NCBI GenBank assembly: GCA_947647115.1
Contig: CANSJB010000004.1
Span: 1 to 37,925, forward strand
DNA length: 37,925 bases
Direction of reading: 5' to 3'
Origin: an uncultured Clostridium sp.
GTDB taxonomy: Bacteria; Bacillota; Clostridia; TANB77; CAG-508
A model generated the notes under the pieces. It did not search any database. It saw only the letters and a program-made list of their open reading frames with translations, and was not told where the DNA came from. Positions 1 to 6,579 of this stretch are shown piece by piece. Within the stretch, counting starts at the first letter, position 1, and every line of letters begins with the position of its first letter. Made by a program: the position numbers and the translations under genes.

Positions 1-11
1 TCATTTAACAT
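1..11 (-). CDS. possible start of a next gene, cut by the window edge
   Basis: On the minus strand an ATG at 11-9 follows an AGGAG-like ribosome site about nine bases upstream, and lies 30 bases after the stop of the HEPN-like gene. Only three codons are inside the window, so nothing can be said about the product. The spacing suggests co-transcription with the HEPN-like gene. Confidence 0.3.
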
Positions 12-40
12 CACTCTCATCTCCTACTTGGTGTGTGATG

Positions 41-955
41 TTAACTCTGTTCTGAATTGTTGTCAAGATTTTTCAGTTCATATTCTGGAAAATAAAAAGT
101 TTGTACTTTCTCCTCTATCTCATCTATCACTTTTTCGATTAATTCTTTATATTCTTCAATAATATTATCTTGTAGATTAACTTGCTTTTGCTGTATAAAT
201 CTTTCTTTATAATCATTCCTTATTCTTTTTAATGCCTTTTCTGAATATACTCCATTATTATGTACTAAACAATTTCTCTCTACTCCAAAAATATAAATTC
301 TTTCATTAATATTACTAAAATCCATCTCTAAATATTGATATATTCTCTGTAATTTACTCATAATGTTACCAAATTTTGTATTCAATAATCCATCTACTAT
401 TTTTTCTATTAAGTCAGTTGCATTGTCTGTTTCATTAATATCATTATAAGTTATTTTTACCTCTTGTTCAGCTATAAAAGATTTGTTATACATAGCAATT
501 GCTTTAAAAAATTCTGAACAAAAACTATCAAATATAGTATATAGATATATAATAAGCATTTTATTTTTTGTTTCTTTTGCCTTTATATATTCATCTGCTA
601 AATTTAATATGATACTATTTTCTTTAATTTCTTCAAAACTGTATTTGCTTAATACATTAATTTCTTGTTGCATTTTTTTATACTTTTCTTCTTCATTATA
701 ACTTAAAGTAAGAATTTCATTAATCTTTTCTTGATTTACATTCTCTAAAAAATCATCAAATATTTCTTTTTCTCTTAAATCTAACTCATTTATATTTACT
801 ATGCCTATATTCTTTTCAAGTGGTTTCATAATGAAATCTATATCTGTTAAGTTTTGGTCTAGTTCTGCACATAATCCATAAAATTCATAATCTATTCCCC
901 AATCATAGAAATCTCTATCTTTAAAATATTTTCCTTCATAACAAGTTTCTTTCAT
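41..955 (-). CDS. HEPN-like hypothetical protein (304 aa)
   Basis: I do not recognise a named family. The protein is hydrophilic and mostly helical by appearance, with no signal peptide. Near residues 227-232 it has R-N-C-L-V-H followed by N-N-G, which fits the R-x4-6-H motif of HEPN ribonuclease domains, preceded by a helical stretch (about 130-230) of the kind these domains have. HEPN proteins are often RNases of toxin-antitoxin, abortive-infection or DNA-repair-associated systems; that role here is inference. The ATG is preceded by AGGAG at a normal distance. A sigma-A-type promoter lies just upstream (971-1012). It faces a hairpin-rich gap and sits beside an AlbA-type regulator and a nuclease, an accessory-island context. 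Confidence 0.6.
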   Translation of the reverse strand: MKETCYEGKYFKDRDFYDWGIDYEFYGLCAELDQNLTDIDFIMKPLEKNIGIVNINELDLREKEIFDDFLENVNQEKINEILTLSYNEEEKYKKMQQEINVLSKYSFEEIKENSIILNLADEYIKAKETKNKMLIIYLYTIFDSFCSEFFKAIAMYNKSFIAEQEVKITYNDINETDNATDLIEKIVDGLLNTKFGNIMSKLQRIYQYLEMDFSNINERIYIFGVERNCLVHNNGVYSEKALKRIRNDYKERFIQQKQVNLQDNIIEEYKELIEKVIDEIEEKVQTFYFPEYELKNLDNNSEQS

Positions 956-970
956 AGTTAAGCTCCTAAA

Positions 971-1012
971 TCATTTTTTATGATTATAACATCATATTTC
1001 TACAAAATTCAA
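971..1012 (-). promoter_or_regulatory. candidate promoter of the HEPN-like gene
   Basis: On the minus strand TTGAAT is followed by about 18 bases and a perfect TATAAT, ending about 15 bases before the ribosome site AGGAG. The -35 is only four of six to consensus. Confidence 0.5.
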
Positions 1013-1381
1013 CTTTGAAACCAGAGGAAGTGAGCAAACCGCAAATTAGCATAATAATTCCAATACTTCAAATTGGAATTATTATAATCTATGAAACCGT
1101 CGGTCGTTCACATTGCTTCATAGCAGTCTAATATGTAGAACTATTCCTACTATAAATGCTGTTATTGGAAATAACCTTGTTTATACTTGTCCAAACTTTT
1201 TACATTTATAAATCCACATCCAAGTATCCTCCTGCACTCTTTATTTATTGTGAGTCTATGTCAAAAAATCTCACTTTCGCATATAATTCAAATAGACTGT
1301 TTGAATTACTGCGAATGAATTTTATTGCATCGGCTCATTACACCTATCTCTTTTTTATGAGTTTATGGCTTCTCTCATATC

Positions 1382-1423
1382 AAAAAAGCATTTATAAAAT
1401 TTTACTTTTACAAATGCTTTTTT
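1382..1423. terminator. symmetric terminator-like hairpin
   Basis: AAAAAAGCATTT and AAATGCTTTTTT form a 12-bp stem around an 18-base loop. The flanking A and T runs would make it an intrinsic terminator on either strand. No gene clearly ends here, which supports a transcribed noncoding RNA in this gap. Confidence 0.5.
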
Positions 1424-1448
1424 CTTTATTTACTTAACTTTTTCCAAC

Positions 1449-1568
1449 CAAATTTCTCCTAAGAGAAATTTGCAGGATCAGGGAGATATCTCCGTTTCTG
1501 AAAACTACCTAAAAGCGTGGCTTTTAGCAGTATTCTTATTTTTATTAACGATGTCTATCAGATATCTC
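1449..1568. other. cluster of perfect stem-loops, candidate structured RNA
   Basis: Four perfect pairings lie within 120 bases: CAAATTTCTC/GAGAAATTTG with a 4-base loop (1449-1472), the palindrome GGAGATATCTCC (1482-1493), CTAAAAGC/GCTTTTAG with a 3-base loop (1509-1527), and a long-range pair GAGATATCT (1483-1491) with AGATATCTC (1560-1568) that would close a domain around the third stem. The palindrome and the long-range pair are mutually exclusive, as in a switching RNA. I do not recognise a known RNA family. Confidence 0.4.
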
Positions 1569-1674
1569 AGCTTTTATATTTATATTTCTTAATAACATTT
1601 AATTTTATTACTCCTTTATTCACTTCACAATCGATTTTGTGGCTTTTTATTGTTTATTTAGAGTAATTTTATCA

Positions 1675-1711
1675 AAAGAAAAAAGAATATCAAATTCAAA
1701 TTGATATTCTC
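1675..1711 (-). terminator. intrinsic terminator after the AlbA-type regulator gene
   Basis: AGAATATCAA and TTGATATTCT form a 10-bp stem with a 7-base loop. On the minus strand it is followed by a T-rich run, 16 bases after the stop codon. Confidence 0.85.
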
Positions 1712-1726
1712 CACTTTGAGTATTTT

Positions 1727-3181
1727 TTATTTTATTATTTTCCAATATCCCTTTCTATCTGAACCTATTCTTTCTATTATTTTTTCTTCTTTTAATAATT
1801 TTAAATTTAATGTTATTGCTGGTCTGCTCAATTTCATTTTTTCCATCATTATCTTCTGTGTTATATCCGGCTTTTCTTTTATTAATTCTAATATTTGTTT
1901 CTGTGTCTTGTTTAAATTTTCTGTATAGTTTTCTGTATAGTTTTCTGTATAGTTTTCTGTATAGTTTTTGTTGCCGGTGTTTTTCAGTTCATTCTCAGCA
2001 ACACTTGTTAGAGGAATCACTGTTCTAAAAATATCATCTTCTTTAAATTCTGGTACTCCTCCAGAATATATTTTTGTATATTTAACCATATTTTTTACAC
2101 CAGAACCTAATTCATCAGCCAATCCAACTTCTTTAAAAAATTTCGCTAATTTTGGGTTCTTAGGATATGGCTCATAAGAATGTATATCTAATTTTCCTAT
2201 CATTTTAGCACGATTTGCATTTTCTGTTCTTATGCAATTCTTCTCTATGATTAATTTTGCAGGATATGGATTAAAAAACTCTCGATGTATCAATAGATTA
2301 GCACACAACTCTCTTGTAATTTTGTTTCTTACATCTATTCTTTGTGTTCCCTCTAAATAAAATTTATCATCTAAATGTTTATCTGCAAAGGCAATTAATC
2401 TGTCATAACTTTCTAATAAATTTGTTCTAATATCATCCCTGTCATCATATCTGTCTAAATTTTTTACTCTATAAATTGCATCTGTTTTATGATGTGGCAA
2501 AGCAGATAATATAGTCGAATCTTTTCCGAATAATAATATTGCTGCAAGAGTTAGTCCTTCTTTTCCTGTTGCTAAATCTTTACCAAAAAAATTTAAACTT
2601 CTTAACATCTCTTCATCTGACATATCTGCCCAAGCATGATTTTGTGTACTATTGTTGATAGCCATTTGTCTTGCTCTTTTAATTAAATCTTCTCTCAAGT
2701 CAGACATTTCAGCATATGGAAACACTTTATTTTCTGTATAAAATGTTTGCTTCCTCACATAAATGTTAGCAATTCTAGGCGAATGTGTTACCTTATAGTC
2801 CCCATCTTCATTTCTATCAAAAACAATACCGTTTGTTCTATGCACTTCTGAACTTTCATGAACATATATATGTAGTATTTTCTTCTTTTTGATTTCATAT
2901 TCTCTTATATTTAGATACACTGTTGGTTCTATTTTTTGTGGATTATTGCATAAGCTTACGAATTCCTTTTTCATGTTTTTTATGTCTTCTTGTTCTATCC
3001 CTACTATCTCACCATTATCTGAAATACCTAGAAAAATATGCCCACCATTTCTATTTAAAAATGCACATACTGTTTCAAATATGCTTTTAGGTAAACCAGT
3101 CTTGGCTTCTTTAAATTCAGTGGTTACACCTTCTCCATCTTCTATTATTTCCAACAATTCATTTGGAACCTTATCTGCCAT
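1727..3181 (-). CDS. AlbA_2 (Schlafen-type) domain putative transcriptional regulator with winged helix
   Basis: The first ~140 residues match the AlbA_2 / divergent Schlafen domain, with the pattern EFKEAKTGLP near the start followed by GGHIFLGISDNGEIVGI. The middle (about 275-395) matches the ATPase-like HATPase_c_4 module, seen in TRELCANLLIHREFF and in GLADELGSGVKNM. Four tandem Y-T-E-N units (about 406-421) link to a C-terminal winged helix-turn-helix (about 426-484) with a recognisable recognition helix LSRPAITLNLKLL. Such proteins are usually annotated as ATP-binding or RNA-binding transcriptional regulators; their ligand is generally unknown. The gene lies 15 bases downstream of the thermonuclease gene and ends in a strong terminator, so the two are probably co-transcribed. 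Confidence 0.85.
   Translation of the reverse strand: MADKVPNELLEIIEDGEGVTTEFKEAKTGLPKSIFETVCAFLNRNGGHIFLGISDNGEIVGIEQEDIKNMKKEFVSLCNNPQKIEPTVYLNIREYEIKKKKILHIYVHESSEVHRTNGIVFDRNEDGDYKVTHSPRIANIYVRKQTFYTENKVFPYAEMSDLREDLIKRARQMAINNSTQNHAWADMSDEEMLRSLNFFGKDLATGKEGLTLAAILLFGKDSTILSALPHHKTDAIYRVKNLDRYDDRDDIRTNLLESYDRLIAFADKHLDDKFYLEGTQRIDVRNKITRELCANLLIHREFFNPYPAKLIIEKNCIRTENANRAKMIGKLDIHSYEPYPKNPKLAKFFKEVGLADELGSGVKNMVKYTKIYSGGVPEFKEDDIFRTVIPLTSVAENELKNTGNKNYTENYTENYTENYTENLNKTQKQILELIKEKPDITQKIMMEKMKLSRPAITLNLKLLKEEKIIERIGSDRKGYWKIIK
1917..1964 (-). repeat. four perfect 12-bp tandem repeats inside the regulator gene
   Basis: The plus-strand unit TTTTCTGTATAG occurs four times in a row without change. 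On the coding strand it encodes Tyr-Thr-Glu-Asn four times. The unit is a multiple of three, so slippage would change linker length without breaking the frame. Confidence 0.95.
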
Positions 3182-3196
3182 TTACATCCCTCCATT

Positions 3197-4042
3197 TTAC
3201 ATATTCTCTATCTCATTTTTCTTCTTCTTTCTTAGTTTTAATAATATTACTATCATCAATAAAAGTACAACAACTCCTAATCCTATGAGATTATTTGTTA
3301 TATTTTCGTTTTCTATATTTCTAATAATTACATTCTCTTGTCTTTGTGCTTCTTTACTCCAAATTCCTACTTTTTCTTTTTGTGCCTTTTCTTGACTTTC
3401 TTGTAATATCCATGCATATTTATGGCTGTCTTTTAGCATATATGTTCTAGCTAATCCATTGCTTATCAATTCTCCTTGAAGTAAACTATCATTTACCCAA
3501 ACCCACACTAATGGTCTGCCGTATTTGTCTGTTTTTGAAGAATTTTTATCATACTCTAATTCTATTTTACTAGCATTTTCTAGTTTTTCTTTTGTATAAT
3601 TACTTGCCTCTTTTCCATAAGGCTCTTCACCTTTAGTTGGATGTACTGTTTCTGGTGTATCTATTCCTAAAAACCTTACTGTAATTATTTCTCCATTTAC
3701 TTCAAATTTCGCGGTATCCCCGTCTACACTTTTATTATATTTTACTTTTATCCTTTCTCCATCAGAATCGTCAATATTATTAATGATATTAAAATTTTCA
3801 TCATAACATACTGCTGTTTTTGTTATCTCCCATTTTTGTTTTTCTTCATTCCATTCTACTTGATGATAATGTATTTCTTCATTCTGTTTATGGTATCCAT
3901 AATACTTGCCTTTATATTCTGTAATCTCCTTTGAATCTTTATTATTCCATCCAGTTATATTACCACCATGTGCTAATATATTAGTATTCGTTACTAATAC
4001 AAAACCTAATACAATAATTATTACATTCCTTATTTTCTTCAT
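3197..4042 (-). CDS. membrane-anchored, secreted thermonuclease (staphylococcal-nuclease family)
   Basis: The N-terminus is a signal peptide (two Lys and an Arg, then a hydrophobic run to about residue 24). Residues 25-95 form a His/Tyr/Trp-rich region of unknown role. Residues 100-230 are the SNase domain. The catalytic set is visible: Asp108 in VDGDT, Arg123 and Asp128 in RFLGIDTPE, Glu131, and Arg176 in KYGRPLVWVW, matching the spacing of R35, D40, E43 and R87 of the staphylococcal enzyme. Residues 252-270 form a single membrane helix followed by Lys and Arg, so the enzyme should stay attached to the outer face of the membrane. It would cut extracellular DNA or RNA with calcium. It is probably transcribed with the AlbA-type regulator gene. 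Confidence 0.9.
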   Translation of the reverse strand: MKKIRNVIIIVLGFVLVTNTNILAHGGNITGWNNKDSKEITEYKGKYYGYHKQNEEIHYHQVEWNEEKQKWEITKTAVCYDENFNIINNIDDSDGERIKVKYNKSVDGDTAKFEVNGEIITVRFLGIDTPETVHPTKGEEPYGKEASNYTKEKLENASKIELEYDKNSSKTDKYGRPLVWVWVNDSLLQGELISNGLARTYMLKDSHKYAWILQESQEKAQKEKVGIWSKEAQRQENVIIRNIENENITNNLIGLGVVVLLLMIVILLKLRKKKKNEIENM

Positions 4043-4113
4043 TTTAACACCTACTTTATAAGAAGTAGTATATCATAACTTTGTAAATAATTGTAAAATT
4101 TTTAAATTTTTTA

Positions 4114-4142
4114 TTGACTTTCTCTAAAGAACATTTTAAAAT
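4114..4142 (+). promoter_or_regulatory. promoter of the 130-aa orphan gene
   Basis: TTGACT, 17 bases, TAAAAT. It predicts a leader of about 80 bases before the ATG at 4228. Confidence 0.65.
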
Positions 4143-4227
4143 TATCTTAGTTTTTGATTTTTCTATTATTTTCGTCTATATAAAACAATTTATTCAAATT
4201 TATTTATTTCAAAGGTGGTGTATTTAT

Positions 4228-4620
4228 ATGTCTCATGACTTTCTTGACTTAGTTAATGATGCTTTAACAACTCTTGATCATTCCATTCACAATAAAATCG
4301 AAGGTTCTTTTATTGATAATTTTATTCATGAATTACAAGGTCACCTTGATAAGTTGCAATCTGCATCTTTAATCACAAGCTTACCTAGTACAACTATTTT
4401 GGCTTTTGCTAAATATGACGGCAATTTTGCGGAGTGTTTTGACTACGATGAAAGAAAAATTTATTATATTCCTAAAGATAATATTGTAGGTTCAAAGCCA
4501 GAACCAGGTGAAGCTTTAAAATGGTACTCTCCTGGTAAATTCTATGTAGATTATACTGGCATTCCTGCTGAAGAAAATAAAATTGACGATTACTTGTCAG
4601 AATGCACTATTGCTAAGTAA
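4228..4620 (+). CDS. hypothetical protein (130 aa)
   Basis: I do not recognise the family. The ATG at 4228 is chosen because AAAGGTGGTG stands eight bases before it; the frame is open further upstream but that part overlaps the promoter. The product is acidic and soluble, with no signal peptide or membrane segment. The first half looks helical (about 1-55). The second half contains many Tyr, Asp and Pro (about 60-125), for example CFDYDERKIYYIPKDN. It is a stand-alone plus-strand gene between a minus-strand nuclease gene and a spore-protein remnant. No visible terminator follows it. Confidence 0.7.
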   Translation: MSHDFLDLVNDALTTLDHSIHNKIEGSFIDNFIHELQGHLDKLQSASLITSLPSTTILAFAKYDGNFAECFDYDERKIYYIPKDNIVGSKPEPGEALKWYSPGKFYVDYTGIPAEENKIDDYLSECTIAK

Positions 4621-4819
4621 TCTTTTCCTTATTTTCACCTTCACTTATATTTAATTTTATACTTTTATCATATGTAAATATTTAATTTTAGGCGATTGCT
4701 TTTAATCTCTAATTTTATGTAATATTGACATTTTGTTGTAGTACTTTTGCTATGCAACTTTTTGTCTATAATTGTCGTATTCTAACTATTGCAACCATTT
4801 TCGTTCAAATATATTTTTG

Positions 4820-4948
4820 ACTCCCAGTGAAGTTGGTGTTAACTTAAAACAAGGTTATAACGGTGATTTATCTTCAAGAGACGCTGGTAGAATCGGTGGA
4901 CAAATGGTTAAAAAATTAATCCAACAAGCTGAAAACCAAATGAAATAG
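4820..4948 (+). pseudogene. 3' remnant of an alpha/beta-type small acid-soluble spore protein gene
   Basis: The frame reads T-P-S-E-V-G-V-N-L-K-Q-G-Y-N-G-D-L-S-S, then RDAGRIGGQMVKKLIQQAEN and QMK before a TAG stop. This is the conserved C-terminal two thirds of alpha/beta SASPs, which coat DNA in spores. The family's N-terminal ~20 residues are missing. The frame is closed by TAA at 4769-4771, and the intervening 16 codons contain no ATG, no ribosome site and no SASP-like residues. A TTG at 4817 is the only near start and lacks a ribosome site. The conserved part has no internal damage, so the truncation may be recent or the fragment may have been moved here by recombination. Confidence 0.8.
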
Positions 4949-4975
4949 TTTTTGTTGTATATTTTTAAGTACAAT

Positions 4976-5022
4976 AAAAAAGAAACCTGTTTAGATACAT
5001 ATTTAGATAGGTTTCTTTTTTT
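4976..5022. terminator. bidirectional terminator between the SASP remnant and hpf
   Basis: AGAAACCT (4981-4988) pairs with AGGTTTCT (5009-5016), with further pairing between TTTAGATA-type sequences in the arms and A/T runs on both sides. It would end hpf on the minus strand and the SASP transcript on the plus strand. Confidence 0.8.
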
Positions 5023-5037
5023 AGATTTTATTTATTA

Positions 5038-5574
5038 TTATGCTTCTGGTTCTATTAACCCAAAGTTTTTATTATCTTTTAGACGATATATTACATTTAC
5101 TTTTCCTGTTTCTATATTAATAAATGTTAAAAATTTATTTTGTATATCATCTTCTAATTTTAGTTTCGCATCTTCTGGTGCTAATGGTTTTATATCATAA
5201 TAAAGTGTTTTTATAATTTCTCCTTCTACTTGTTGTTGGGTTCCTTCTTGTCTTATCATTTCTTTATTTCTAATAGATTCTGTCATATTTTGTTGATCTT
5301 TTTTTGTTTTCATTTTTCTAATCTGACCTTCTAAAATGTCAATATTTTTATCAATAGAAGCATATAAATCCCTATGGGCAGTTACTGCTCTAAACCTATC
5401 AGTAGGTGTTTTTACTTCCATTTCTGCAACTTGCATTCCACCTTCTGTTTTGATTGTTGCTGTTACATCAAATTCTTCTCCAAAGTATTTTACTAATCTT
5501 TCTGATTTTTTCTCAATATATTCTTTAATGGCATCTGTTGCTTTAAGGTCTTTTCCTACTATTTTAATGTTCAT
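5038..5574 (-). CDS. hpf: long-form ribosome hibernation promoting factor
   Basis: At 178 residues this is the long HPF of Bacillota, which dimerises 70S ribosomes into 100S particles in stationary phase. Residues 1-100 form the S30AE/YfiA domain, starting MNIKIVGKDLKATDAIKEYI and continuing with the basic helix region around FRAVTAHRDLYASIDKNIDI. A variable linker (about 100-122) leads to the C-terminal dimerisation domain (about 123-178), beginning IIKTLYYDIKPLAPEDA and containing KFLTFINIETGKVNVIYRLKD. The ribosome site AGGAGAG precedes the ATG. It has its own promoter, divergent from rpsT. Confidence 0.95.
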   Translation of the reverse strand: MNIKIVGKDLKATDAIKEYIEKKSERLVKYFGEEFDVTATIKTEGGMQVAEMEVKTPTDRFRAVTAHRDLYASIDKNIDILEGQIRKMKTKKDQQNMTESIRNKEMIRQEGTQQQVEGEIIKTLYYDIKPLAPEDAKLKLEDDIQNKFLTFINIETGKVNVIYRLKDNKNFGLIEPEA

Positions 5575-5624
5575 AACACATCTCTCCTCTCAAAAATTCT
5601 TTATTTATTGTTTCTTGCCTGTTT

Positions 5625-5653
5625 ATTATATATGTTTTCTTTTCTTTTTTCAA
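5625..5653 (-). promoter_or_regulatory. promoter of hpf
   Basis: On the minus strand TTGAAA, 17 bases, TATAAT. The leader is about 45 bases. Confidence 0.65.
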
Positions 5654-5672
5654 GGTGTTTTGAAAAATATAC

Positions 5673-5701
5673 TTGCTATTTATAAAAAAACATGTTAAAA
5701 T
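5673..5701 (+). promoter_or_regulatory. promoter of rpsT
   Basis: TTGCTA, 17 bases, TAAAAT, about 45 bases before the rpsT ATG. Confidence 0.55.
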
Positions 5702-5747
5702 ATATGTTGTTAATTTATTTATACGTCAAAGGGGAGGTGCCAAACAA

Positions 5748-6011
5748 ATGCCAAACATTAAATCAGCTATTAAACGTGTTAGTATTATTGAAAAGAAAAC
5801 AGCTAAAAATAATATGATTAAAACTGGATATAAATCAGCTGTTAAAAAGTTTGAACAAGCAGTAGAAGCTGGAAACAAACAAGAAGCTAATGAGCTATTA
5901 TCTTTAGCTACAAAAAAAGTAGACCAAGCTTGTACAAAAGGTGTTATTGTAAAAAACACAGCAGCTAGAAAAAAATCTAATATGGCAAAAAAATTAAATT
6001 CTATGAAATAA
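5748..6011 (+). CDS. rpsT: 30S ribosomal protein S20
   Basis: The 87-residue product matches S20: N-terminal MPNIKSAIKRV, a long basic three-helix body, and the conserved end GVIVKNTAARKKSNMAKKLN. S20 binds 16S rRNA early in small-subunit assembly. The ATG at 5748 is chosen for the GGGGAGGTG ribosome site just upstream and because homologues begin at MPNIKSA; an open frame further upstream is not coding. The gene is monocistronic, with a promoter and a strong terminator. Confidence 0.97.
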   Translation: MPNIKSAIKRVSIIEKKTAKNNMIKTGYKSAVKKFEQAVEAGNKQEANELLSLATKKVDQACTKGVIVKNTAARKKSNMAKKLNSMK

Positions 6012-6046
6012 ACTTTAAAAAATTGTGCACAGTTTTTTTAAGTTTG

Positions 6047-6078
6047 CAAAAGAGTTCTTCTTATAAGAACTCTTTTTT
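6047..6078 (+). terminator. intrinsic terminator of rpsT
   Basis: AGAGTTCTT and AAGAACTCT form a 9-bp stem with a 4-base loop, followed by a T run. Confidence 0.9.
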
Positions 6079-6134
6079 ATCTTTTCAAAAATTACATTTT
6101 TATTCATAATAATAGCTTTTTCCACAAATTACCT

Positions 6135-6163
6135 TTGATTTTACTTACTGTTTGTGTTACTAT
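6135..6163 (+). promoter_or_regulatory. candidate promoter of the 83-aa membrane protein gene
   Basis: TTGATT, 17 bases, TACTAT. A 12-base inverted repeat, ACTATTGATAGT (6159-6170), overlaps the -10 and could be an operator. Confidence 0.45.
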
Positions 6164-6209
6164 TGATAGTAAGGAATAATGATTTATATAAGATTGTGAG
6201 GAATTAGTT

Positions 6210-6461
6210 ATGAAACAATTATTAGTAGAGTTTAAAAAAATGGATCATACTATTGTAAGTTTAATGAAAAATGGGGTTAGATTTTCTTTTGGTATTATTG
6301 TTATTGCTACTATTACTTTACTAACCTATAGCTATTTTTATACCTCTCCATTAGTATATTATATAGGGCTTTCTTTATTTAAAGCTGGCTTATTTTTTAT
6401 CGTTGGCTTTATCATTGGAGCTTTTGCTTTTAATAAAATTAAAGGTGATTTACACGCTTAA
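6210..6461 (+). CDS. small membrane protein of unknown function (83 aa)
   Basis: The family is not one I can name. Two membrane helices are clear: about residues 24-46 (FSFGIIVIATITLLTYSYFY) and 50-76 (VYYIGLSLFKAGLFFIVGFI and on). A short amphipathic N-terminus (1-22) and a 7-residue tail flank them. The ATG has a GAGGAA ribosome site. It is a single gene bounded by its own promoter and a shared terminator, and it does not appear to belong to the GatCAB operon, which is on the other strand. Confidence 0.8.
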   Translation: MKQLLVEFKKMDHTIVSLMKNGVRFSFGIIVIATITLLTYSYFYTSPLVYYIGLSLFKAGLFFIVGFIIGAFAFNKIKGDLHA

Positions 6462-6514
6462 TTTAGCAAACTTACATTAAAGTATTTTTTGTAAAATTAA
6501 CTTCATAAAATACC

Positions 6515-6553
6515 AAAAACTTAGGTTAAAAAGTAAAACCTAAGTTTTTTTAT
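6515..6553. terminator. bidirectional terminator between the small membrane gene and gatB
   Basis: AAAACTTAGGTT and AAACCTAAGTTTT form a stem of about 11 bp with T runs on both strands. It ends two convergent transcripts. Confidence 0.9.
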
Positions 6554-6579
6554 TTCTGATAATTCAAATTTTAAAAAGT

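Larger units (their letters stand above)
956..1726. other. 771-base gene-free stretch rich in inverted repeats
   Basis: No credible gene is present. An open frame at 1156-1437 on the plus strand has no ribosome site and no recognisable content. The stretch holds an unusual number of perfect stems: 1051-1085 (AATAATTCCAA with its complement), 1089-1123 (CTATGAA/TTCATAG), a distant pair 998-1004/1134-1140 (TTCTACA/TGTAGAA) that would enclose the first two, a TAATTCAAA/TTTGAATTA stem near 1284-1310, 1382-1423, 1449-1472, 1482-1493, 1509-1527, and a pair 1483-1491/1560-1568. Part of this may be a structured RNA or the decayed remains of a mobile element. Confidence 0.5.
4621..5037. other. 417-base stretch with a spore-protein remnant and a terminator
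   Basis: Apart from the SASP fragment (4820-4948) and the shared terminator (4976-5022) I see no gene. The AT-rich part 4621-4815 holds no recognisable site. Confidence 0.7.

Noticed and set aside
1156-1437. open plus-strand frame of 93 codons as a gene
   Set aside because: No ribosome site, no promoter, frame runs through several hairpins and a terminator-like stem, and the translation has no recognisable content.
1917-1964. short tandem array as a CRISPR
   Set aside because: The 12-bp units are adjacent with no spacers and lie inside a coding frame.
4772-4948. the SASP fragment as a complete gene
   Set aside because: No start codon with a ribosome site is in frame and the conserved N-terminal part is missing.
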